From assembly GCA_934096025.1 (NCBI GenBank), contig CAKOLP010000064.1:1-6029 (forward strand): DNA of 6,029 nucleotides, given 5' to 3'. The translations under genes were made by a program, and so were the position numbers. The DNA comes from an uncultured Bacilli bacterium. GTDB lineage: Bacteria > Bacillota_I > Bacilli_A > RF39 > UBA660. The notes beneath the pieces were generated by a model that ran no database searches, was not told where the DNA came from, and saw nothing but the letters and a program-made list of their open reading frames with translations. Below, piece by piece: positions 1 through 5,136 of the stretch (position 1 is the first letter of the stretch; each line of letters starts with the position of its first letter).

Positions 1-126
1 GTGTGTTCATCAGTTTATCAATTTATAACAGTTAGTATAATGTTTGGTCATAGTTTTAAAATTGATAAAACAGGTTGTGTTGTTAAAAAGAAATCAATAT
101 TGAATAATGACACTATGACATTATAA
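1..126 (+). CDS. possible 3' end of an unidentified gene (partial)
   Basis: Frame 1 is open from the first base to a TAA at 124-126, giving 41 codons (start VCSSVYQFIT, end LNNDTMTL). The other two forward frames close within about 35 bases, so an open stretch of this length is mildly unusual in such A+T-rich DNA. Codon choice (ATA, AAA, AAT, TTA) resembles the genes downstream. The terminator at 178-204 would suit a gene ending here. I recognise no domain or motif. The first half is fairly hydrophobic and the second half is basic. The stop codon lies inside the inverted-repeat structure at 106-168, so the last codons double as repeat sequence. It could be a chance open frame; the sequence to the left of the window would decide. 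Confidence 0.35.
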   Translation: MCSSVYQFITVSIMFGHSFKIDKTGCVVKKKSILNNDTMTL

Positions 127-168
127 ATGAGAGTGGGGTACTCACAAACAATGTGTCATTGTGTCATT
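106..168. repeat. four-copy octamer inverted repeat with inner hairpin
   Basis: The octamer AATGACAC occurs at 106-113, followed directly by a degenerate copy TATGACAT at 114-121. Two perfect copies occur in reverse orientation as a tandem GTGTCATT pair at 153-160 and 161-168. The arms can pair as 8 bp (106-113 with 161-168), one mismatch (114/160), then 6 bp plus a G-T pair. Between them lies a smaller hairpin, GAGT (131-134) and ACTC (140-143), around a GGGGT loop. The arrangement could be a folded RNA 3' end, a paired protein-binding site, or the end of a mobile element. Nothing here decides between these. Confidence 0.6.
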
Positions 169-177
169 TATTACTTT

Positions 178-204
178 AAAGAAGTCAAAATTGGCTTCTT
201 TTTT
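178..204 (+). terminator. Rho-independent terminator
   Basis: A 9-bp stem (178-186 with 193-201, including one G-U pair at 185/194) closes a 6-base AAAATT loop. The descending arm runs straight into a T-tract, TTTTTT at 199-204, and a second T-rich run follows at 208-216. It would end plus-strand transcription arriving from the left of the window and so insulates the gene at 328. Confidence 0.8.
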
Positions 205-295
205 GCCTCTTTTTTTGTCAATATAAATATTTAATTATTTTATTAGCATAATATTTAATAAATAGTGGTAAATTGGAAAAAATAGTCGAAAGGTG

Positions 296-304
296 TGATA
301 TAAT
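296..304 (+). promoter_or_regulatory. extended -10 promoter of the PIN-like gene
   Basis: TG at 296-297, one base, then a perfect TATAAT at 299-304 make a consensus extended -10 element. There is no good -35: the nearest candidate, TTGGAA at 273-278, lies 20 nt away, which is compatible with an extended -10 promoter. Transcription would begin near 310-312, directly before the SD sequence at 313-322. The leader would then be only about 17 nt. Confidence 0.65.
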
Positions 305-312
305 ATATGTTA

Positions 313-322
313 AAGGTGGTGA
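313..322 (+). promoter_or_regulatory. ribosome binding site that fixes the TTG start
   Basis: AAGGTGGTGA matches the ideal AAGGAGGTGA complement of the 16S rRNA tail at 9 of 10 positions. It sits 5 nt before TTG at 328-330. The in-frame ATG at 307 lies upstream of this SD, between the -10 element and the expected transcription start, so it probably is not in the mRNA. Confidence 0.75.
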
Positions 323-327
323 GTAAT

Positions 328-2280
328 TTGAAGAATAATAGTGCATTAATTAGTACCGCAATGTTATCCGCAATATTTGAAGAAAATCGACAAGATAATG
401 TTGCTTTGTTAATACCATTTGTTATAAAAATTATTTATGATGATAGTAGTGTAGATGAAAATGGAATTGTAGAAAAAATGCAAAATAGTTATTCTTTTAA
501 TAACTTTCCACATGCAATTGCTAAAATAATTATTAACAGATTAAAAAAACAACAAATTATAAAACAAGCTAATGGCAAATATGAGTTTTTAATTGATGTA
601 TCAAAAATTGTGAAAGATTTTAATGATAGGCAAGAAAAATCTAGAAAAGAGATAGATGAAGTTATACGTGATTTAACTGAATACTTTAAGAAAAACACTA
701 ATATCAAATTAAACTATATTGATTGTAGAAATAGTTTTGCAAAATTCCTTGATCAGAATGGATATTTATTATATGAGGATATGGGAAATTCTACTAGAAT
801 AAATAAAAATATAGATAGTATTACTTATCACATTGGTAGATTTATTAATGAACATATTGAAAAACAAGATATTATATATAATCATCTTGTTAATATTATT
901 GAAGGTTCTTTAATTGCAAATGCACTTTATGTTAATATTGATAATGAAAATAATGCAGATTTAAAAAAATTATCATGTTTTTTTGATACACCTTTTATGT
1001 TAAGAGTATTAGAATTAAAACTTCCTGATGAAAATAAATCAGCGTTAGAATTAGTTAATTTGTTAAAAAACTTAAAAGTTAAAATAAAGTGCTTTAGACA
1101 TAATTATGATGAAATAGAAAATATTTTAGAAGAATATTTAAAAAATTATGGAAAGCCACAGGAAAAAACATTAGAAAATTTAATTTTAAAAAATTATAGT
1201 GAAACAGACGTTAGACATTTATTAAATAGTTTGGATACATTATTTGTGAATTTAGGTATTGAAGTTGTAGATATTCCAGATTACGATGAAAAGAAATATA
1301 AGAATGTTATTAATGAAAAAAAGCTTAATGAAAATTTATTTAATTCATATAAAAATAAGAAAACTAGTCAAAAAGTAATTGAAAATGATGTTAAATCAGT
1401 TTCTGCAATTATGAGATTGAGAGATGGCAAGGAATATAGAAAATTGGAAGATTGTAATGCGATATTTGTAACTACTAATAGAGATATTAGAATTGAAACA
1501 AATAAACTGTTAAATCTTGATGTAAATTTTAAAATTAGTCCAGTCATGAGTGATATGGATTTAACTGCAATTGTTTGGTTAAAATCAATGATAAATAATA
1601 AAAATTTGCCTGAAATGAAACTCACAGAAAATGCAATGGCAGCAATAAAACCATCATCAATGTTAAGAAAGAAATTCAATCAATCATTATCAAATTTGAA
1701 AACAAGTAAAGTAGATGTTACTCCAGAAACTTTACATAATTTATTATGTAGTAATTATTATGTGGAGAATTTGATGTTTAATGTTAATGGAGATATAAAA
1801 AAAATTAATCCAGGAGTACTAATTAATACATATGAAGATACCTTGAGACAAAATAGTTTATTGCATGAACAAGATAATAAACTTAGCAAAGAAAATGAAG
1901 AATTAGTTAATCAATTATTGATAAAAGAAGAACATGATAAAAAATATAGGAGAAATATATATAATAAATATTCTAAGAGAGAAAATTTAATTATTTATAT
2001 CATAAAAACAGTTGAAAAAGTTTTACAAATAATATTGTGCTTATTTCTATTTTATTTGAGCTATAAACAAACTAATAAAACTTCACCAAATTTCATTGTA
2101 AGTGGTTTATATTTTTTAATAGGTTTATATACATTACTATGTAATTTTATTCCAATAAGTTTTTTTCAAGGCTTTGAATTTTTATTCAAAAAAATTAATG
2201 ATAAAGTTTTTATAAAATTGAATCAACATTACACAAAAGTATGTGAAAAAGAAATAAATTTGATTTTTAATATCAAGTAA
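328..2280 (+). CDS. wHTH-like/PIN-like domain protein with C-terminal membrane anchor, function unknown
   Basis: This is a 650-residue protein of no family I can name. Residue numbers here count from the in-frame ATG at 307; subtract 7 for the TTG start preferred on SD evidence. Residues about 15-100 look like a winged helix (FPHAIAKIIINRLKKQQIIK, then a GKYEF wing). Residues about 220-430 resemble a PIN domain, the fold of many Mg-dependent RNases: FFDT with D227 on a first strand, YDEIENIL with E269, D361 in ENDVKSVSAIM, and TTNRD at 389-393. Spacing and chemistry fit the family's acidic cluster, but this was judged by eye. Residues about 505-560 are a charged, probably coiled helix. Hydrophobic helices follow at about 568-586 and 597-617, then a basic tail, placing the catalytic part in the cytoplasm at the membrane. 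The gene stands alone between terminators with its own promoter. Codon use matches its neighbours and no frame damage is visible. An RNase effector role, in defence or as a toxin, is inference only. Confidence 0.85.
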   Translation: MKNNSALISTAMLSAIFEENRQDNVALLIPFVIKIIYDDSSVDENGIVEKMQNSYSFNNFPHAIAKIIINRLKKQQIIKQANGKYEFLIDVSKIVKDFNDRQEKSRKEIDEVIRDLTEYFKKNTNIKLNYIDCRNSFAKFLDQNGYLLYEDMGNSTRINKNIDSITYHIGRFINEHIEKQDIIYNHLVNIIEGSLIANALYVNIDNENNADLKKLSCFFDTPFMLRVLELKLPDENKSALELVNLLKNLKVKIKCFRHNYDEIENILEEYLKNYGKPQEKTLENLILKNYSETDVRHLLNSLDTLFVNLGIEVVDIPDYDEKKYKNVINEKKLNENLFNSYKNKKTSQKVIENDVKSVSAIMRLRDGKEYRKLEDCNAIFVTTNRDIRIETNKLLNLDVNFKISPVMSDMDLTAIVWLKSMINNKNLPEMKLTENAMAAIKPSSMLRKKFNQSLSNLKTSKVDVTPETLHNLLCSNYYVENLMFNVNGDIKKINPGVLINTYEDTLRQNSLLHEQDNKLSKENEELVNQLLIKEEHDKKYRRNIYNKYSKRENLIIYIIKTVEKVLQIILCLFLFYLSYKQTNKTSPNFIVSGLYFLIGLYTLLCNFIPISFFQGFEFLFKKINDKVFIKLNQHYTKVCEKEINLIFNIK

Positions 2281-2380
2281 ATAAATAGAGTGCTAAATAA
2301 ATTTTTAGATACCAAAACTAGATACTAAACAGCAAAAATAAAGTTATTTTTATAAACTTTGATAAATTTTGATAAAAGAA

Positions 2381-2403
2381 AAAGTCTTATTTTGCAAGAC
2401 TTT
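2381..2403 (-). terminator. hairpin, terminator-like mainly on the minus strand
   Basis: AAAGTCTT (2381-2388) pairs perfectly with AAGACTTT (2396-2403) around a 7-base loop. Read on the plus strand, the stem is followed by AATAAATTATT, a poor T-tract. Read on the minus strand it is followed by TTTTTCTTTT, a good one. It may be bidirectional, helping to end the gene at 328-2280, or it may stop minus-strand transcription. Confidence 0.5.
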
Positions 2404-2451
2404 AATAAATTATTAAATTGTTACGAACTGATAATAATATTTCCCCCTGAA

Positions 2452-2474
2452 GAGAGCGAAAGCTCTCATTTTTT
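2452..2474 (+). terminator. Rho-independent terminator with GAAA tetraloop
   Basis: GAGAGC (2452-2457) and GCTCTC (2462-2467) form a 6-bp perfect stem closed by GAAA, a GNRA-type tetraloop, followed by a T-run at 2469-2474. It is the most G+C-rich spot in the gap. It lies about 170 bases after the stop codon at 2280 and would separate that gene from the operon starting at 2716. Confidence 0.85.
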
Positions 2475-2561
2475 GTGCTGAAATGCTTTAATTTATTATT
2501 TAACCATAATTTTTAAATTTTAAAAACTTTTCTTTGTTACATAGCTATCAAAATAAAAATA

Positions 2562-2570
2562 TGATAAAAT
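2562..2570 (+). promoter_or_regulatory. candidate extended -10 element for the downstream operon
   Basis: TG at 2562-2563, one base, then TAAAAT at 2565-2570 has the same extended -10 form as the promoter at 296-304. No good -35 lies at the usual distance: TTGTTA at 2534-2539 is 25 nt away. The leader would be about 140 nt. A TATAAT at 2620-2625 inside the palindrome is a rival. In such A+T-rich DNA both could be chance. Confidence 0.3.
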
Positions 2571-2611
2571 TAAAATGTTAAGCAAAAAAATAAAAATACG
2601 ATTAAATAATT

Positions 2612-2639
2612 AAACATTTTATAATCATTATAAATGTTT
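2612..2639. repeat. near-perfect palindrome, possible operator
   Basis: AAACATTT-T-ATAAT (2612-2625) mirrors ATTATAAATGTTT (2627-2639) with a single extra T in the left arm and one central base. Each arm contains a TATAAT on its own strand. It lies about 75 bases before the operon's first start codon and has no T-tract, so it is a better candidate for a regulator-binding site or mRNA hairpin than for a terminator. Confidence 0.4.
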
Positions 2640-2715
2640 TATAAATCAAATTATGAAAGTCATGTTTATAAAATTTACAAAAAAAGTTAAAAATTATCAG
2701 AGAGTAGGTTTATAG

Positions 2716-3240
2716 ATGAAAGTATATATAGTTAGACATGGTGAAGTACTTCATAACGCATTAAAAATATATAATAATGAAAATGAAGATTTAAATGATA
2801 ATGGTGTAAAACAATCAGAAACGTTAAAAAGTAAAATTAAAGATTTAGAGTATGATATGATTATTTCTTCACCATTAATAAGAGCAAAACATACTGCTGA
2901 AATAATTAATGTTAAAAATAAGGATATTTTAATAGATAATAGATTGGAAGAAAGAAATCCAGGTAATTTAAATGGCAAACCAATAAGCTATACAAATCGC
3001 GAAGAATACTGGAATTTTAATTCTAAAGTTCAATATGGTACATCAGAAAATATGAAAGAATTTTTTAAAAGAGTATATAACTTTTTAGATGAATTAAAAG
3101 CAAGAGATTATGAATGTGTATTAATTGTAGCACATAGTGGAGTATCAAAAGCATTCAGTGGATATTTTGAGGGAATACAAGATGGTAAGTTTTTAAATAG
3201 AGGTCTTAAAAACTGTGAAATAAAAATGTATTATTTATAG
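2716..3240 (+). CDS. histidine phosphatase superfamily protein (phosphoglycerate mutase-like)
   Basis: This 174-residue cytosolic enzyme belongs to the branch of the superfamily that transfers phosphate through a phosphohistidine. The N-terminal signature VRHGE gives R7, nucleophile H8 and G9. SSPLIRAKHTAE supplies the second phosphate-pocket arginine, R56. RLEERNPGNLNGK (E78/E79) matches the usual L-E-R-G-E-G region carrying the acid/base glutamate, with asparagine in place of the common last glutamate. VAHSG gives the second catalytic histidine, H140. All core residues are present, so it should be active. Length is slightly below the common 180-210. The ATG follows an SD-like AGTAGGT (2703-2709) by 6 nt. 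The substrate is unknown; relatives act on sugar phosphates, nucleotides or cofactor intermediates. It is first in a tightly packed operon, next to a nucleotidase, which hints at nucleotide or phosphometabolite clean-up. Confidence 0.9.
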   Translation: MKVYIVRHGEVLHNALKIYNNENEDLNDNGVKQSETLKSKIKDLEYDMIISSPLIRAKHTAEIINVKNKDILIDNRLEERNPGNLNGKPISYTNREEYWNFNSKVQYGTSENMKEFFKRVYNFLDELKARDYECVLIVAHSGVSKAFSGYFEGIQDGKFLNRGLKNCEIKMYYL

Positions 3241-3249
3241 GAGTTTAGT

Positions 3250-3867
3250 ATGCGAATAGGAATAGATATAGATGGAGTTTTAAATTCTCAATATAATTTT
3301 TGCATTGAATATGGTACAAAGTTTTGCAATGAATTAGGAAAATATAAACTTGAAAATTTAAATGTAATAGACACAACAGATATGTTTCTATGGGGAGAAG
3401 ATGTTGCACATCAATTTTGGGATAAATATCGAAAAGAATTAGTCGTAAATTTACCAGCAAAAAGATTTGCATCCGAAGTAATAAAAAAATTAAAAGATGA
3501 AAGTAATGAAATATACATAATAACTGCAAGAAAAAATAACGACGAATGGTTTTCAGAAACTTTAAAAAAAGATGTTGAAAAAATTACAAAGAAATGGTTA
3601 AAAAATAATGATATATATTATGATAAAATATTTTTTGATGTAAAAAATAAAGGCCTTTTATGCAAAGAAAATAATATTGATTTTATGATAGAAGATGATC
3701 CTAAAAATTTGAAAACTTTAATTGGAAATACTGAAGTTATAGTATTTGATTATCCATACAATAGAAATAGAGAATTTGAAAATTTAATAAGAGTATATAG
3801 CTGGTATGATATATATGACAAAATAAATAAATTTGGGAATGATGAAAATGGAAAAAATAGAAATTAA
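3250..3867 (+). CDS. NT5C-type 5'-nucleotidase, HAD superfamily
   Basis: This 205-residue protein resembles the 5'(3')-deoxyribonucleotidase / YqfW-like group, which removes phosphate from (deoxy)nucleoside monophosphates in the cytosol. HAD motif I is IDIDGVL, with nucleophile D6 and acid/base D8. A helical cap of about residues 12-75 follows. Motif II is IITARK with T92. A lysine-rich stretch at 132-139 before the last motif probably supplies the motif III lysine. Motif IV is IEDDPKN, with E148, D149 and D150. The layout (short N-terminal cap, ITAR, ..IEDDPKN..) is typical of this group rather than of Cof-type enzymes. An AGGAG (3239-3243) overlaps the previous stop and sits 6 nt before the ATG, so translation is probably coupled to the histidine phosphatase. 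The C-terminal tail GNDENGKNRN is encoded where the next gene begins and may not be structured. The exact substrate is inferred from the family. Confidence 0.85.
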   Translation: MRIGIDIDGVLNSQYNFCIEYGTKFCNELGKYKLENLNVIDTTDMFLWGEDVAHQFWDKYRKELVVNLPAKRFASEVIKKLKDESNEIYIITARKNNDEWFSETLKKDVEKITKKWLKNNDIYYDKIFFDVKNKGLLCKENNIDFMIEDDPKNLKTLIGNTEVIVFDYPYNRNREFENLIRVYSWYDIYDKINKFGNDENGKNRN

Positions 3868-4294
3868 ATTAGAAAAAGAAAATAATGATTTTTTTAGGGA
3901 ATGGATTATAAAAGAATGGGAGCATCATAATATGGTTGATCCTATATATCAATTAAATATAATAAGACCCGAAGAATTAAAGTTTGAGTCTAACGAAGAA
4001 TATTATAAAATTATTTTTAAAAATGTAATAGTCGGTTTTATAGGATTAAAAATATATAATAAATCAATATATGTTTATAGATTCTATATAGATGATGAAT
4101 ATAGAGGTAGAGGCATTGGTACTATTACATTAGAAAAAATAATCGAAAAGGCTAAAATAGAAAATAAAGATATTTCATTAGATGTTTTTGGAGAAAATGT
4201 TGCTAAAAGATTATATGAAAAATTAGGATTTAAGGATAGATATACAAATATGGTTTTAAAAATCAATGATGATAAAACCTTATATCATGATTAG
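3848..4294 (+). CDS. GNAT family N-acetyltransferase
   Basis: This 148-residue single-domain acyltransferase uses acetyl-CoA to acetylate an amine. The acetyl-CoA pyrophosphate loop is clear: YIDDEYRGRGIGT, with R86-G-R-G-I-G91 fitting the R/Q-x-x-G-x-G/A motif of GNAT motif A, followed by its helix (TLEKIIEKAK). Motif B is present as DISLDVFGENVAKRLYEKLGFK, with Y123 in the position often used as general acid. VGFIGLKIY forms the preceding strand. The N-terminal 50 residues, which usually set acceptor specificity, match nothing I know, so the substrate (antibiotic, protein N-terminus or metabolite) is unknown. I chose the ATG at 3848 because a GGGA (3835-3838) lies 9 nt upstream; ATGs at 3839 and 3842 are alternatives. 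With this start it overlaps the nucleotidase gene by 20 nt, which indicates co-translation. Confidence 0.88.
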   Translation: MEKIEIKLEKENNDFFREWIIKEWEHHNMVDPIYQLNIIRPEELKFESNEEYYKIIFKNVIVGFIGLKIYNKSIYVYRFYIDDEYRGRGIGTITLEKIIEKAKIENKDISLDVFGENVAKRLYEKLGFKDRYTNMVLKINDDKTLYHD

Positions 4295-4321
4295 TTAAAA
4301 TGATTTATTAATTGAAGTAGA

Positions 4322-4330
4322 AAGATGTGA
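4322..4330 (+). promoter_or_regulatory. ribosome binding site favouring the TTG start at 4336
   Basis: AAGATGTGA, with the next base T, matches AGGAGGTGAT at 8 of 10 positions. It ends 5 nt before TTG 4336, the same geometry as the SD and TTG at 313-330. The GTG at 4327 lies inside this SD and has no comparable site of its own. Confidence 0.6.
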
Positions 4331-4335
4331 TTAGT

Positions 4336-5136
4336 TTGATAAAGATGATAGTATTAGATTTGGATGGAACTTTGTTAAATGGTGAAAGAAAAGTTTCGGA
4401 AAGAAGTAAAAATTATTTAAAAAAATTAAAAAATATGGGATATATTATTGTAATAGCAACAGGGAGAATATATGAATCGATAAATTATGTAATTAATGGA
4501 TTTGATTGTGTTAATTATGTAATAACTGATACTGGTGCAACTTGTTATGATACTAGTGACGGACATACTATTTTTAATAATCCAATAGCATTAGAAACAG
4601 CTGAAAAATTTAAAAAATTCTATAATGATAATTGTGTGTTTATTGATGTTTGCGATAAACATACAATATATAAATATTCAGATATAGATGAAGATTACTA
4701 TTTCATAGATACCACAAAAGATTGGGAGTATATTTTTAATAATTGCAAAGAAATATCTCATATTTCAGTAAGTATGAAAACAAATGAACAAGTAATGGAA
4801 TTATATGATAAATTAAAAGAAGATATTCCTGAATTAGATATTAATATTATGCAAGACTCTTTTGCTGATAGAAAGTGGATTGAAACAATAAAAAAAGGTT
4901 GTACTAAATACAAAGCTATAGCAGAATTAGCAAACTATTTAAACATTAATAATGATGAAATTATTGCTTTTGGTGATGGACTTAATGATATTGATATGAT
5001 TAAAAAATGTGGTACTGGTGTTGCCTTAAGTAATGCATTACCAGTAGTTAAAGAAAATGCGAACTTTGTAACTATCTATGATCATAATCATGATGGTGTA
5101 ATAGAATTTTTAAAGGAGTATTTAAATGTTGAGTAG
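4336..5136 (+). CDS. Cof-type HAD-IIB family phosphatase
   Basis: This 266-residue cytosolic, Mg-dependent phosphatase belongs to the Cof/YidA-like class, which dephosphorylates sugar phosphates, flavin precursors or related small molecules. Motif I is VLDLDGTLL, with nucleophile D8 and acid/base D10. Motif II is ATGR with T42. Motif III is K191 in KGCTKYKAIAEL. Motif IV is AFGDGLNDIDMI, with D214 and D218. The C2-type cap lies between motifs II and III, at about residues 80-185. The length is normal. Starting at TTG 4336 gives MIKMIVLDLDGTLL, the standard beginning of this family, and uses the SD at 4322-4330; GTG 4327 would add three residues and is less likely. It follows the acetyltransferase gene after 41 nt with no terminator, so it belongs to the same operon, and it overlaps the permease gene by 11 nt. 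The substrate cannot be deduced: members of this class are promiscuous. Confidence 0.92.
   Translation: MIKMIVLDLDGTLLNGERKVSERSKNYLKKLKNMGYIIVIATGRIYESINYVINGFDCVNYVITDTGATCYDTSDGHTIFNNPIALETAEKFKKFYNDNCVFIDVCDKHTIYKYSDIDEDYYFIDTTKDWEYIFNNCKEISHISVSMKTNEQVMELYDKLKEDIPELDINIMQDSFADRKWIETIKKGCTKYKAIAELANYLNINNDEIIAFGDGLNDIDMIKKCGTGVALSNALPVVKENANFVTIYDHNHDGVIEFLKEYLNVE

Larger units (their letters stand above)
2281..2715. other. 435-base intergenic gap without a gene
   Basis: No convincing coding frame is present on either strand. The gap holds short direct repeats (TAGATAC at 2306-2312 and 2319-2325; a tandem 10-mer TTTGATAAAT/TTTGATAAAA at 2358-2377), hairpins at 2381-2403 and 2452-2474, and a palindrome at 2612-2639. 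The promoter of the downstream operon must lie between about 2475 and 2715. Confidence 0.7.

Noticed and set aside
307..327. ATG 307 as the start of the PIN-like gene
   Set aside because: It overlaps the promoter zone, precedes the SD, and has no SD of its own.
2306..2377. Short direct repeats as a CRISPR array or attachment site
   Set aside because: Only two copies of 7 and 10 bases, with no spacer regularity and no matching copy upstream of the PIN-like gene.
2404..2475. Riboswitch or T-box leader before the terminator at 2452-2474
   Set aside because: No conserved T-box, preQ1, guanidine or SAM elements are visible, and the terminator is about 240 bases before the next gene, so it is better explained as the end of the upstream transcript.
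3833..3847. TTG 3833 or ATGs 3839/3842 as start of the acetyltransferase
   Set aside because: TTG 3833 has no SD, and the GGGA at 3835-3838 is too close to 3839 and 3842 but well placed for 3848. The choice among the ATGs remains uncertain.
489..4266. Minus-strand open frames opposite the genes (489-707, 1368-1679, 2751-2978, 3245-3529, 4084-4266)
   Set aside because: Each lies opposite a well-supported plus-strand gene and lacks an SD or recognisable motifs. Their leucine/isoleucine-rich products are what the complement of A+T-rich codons gives.
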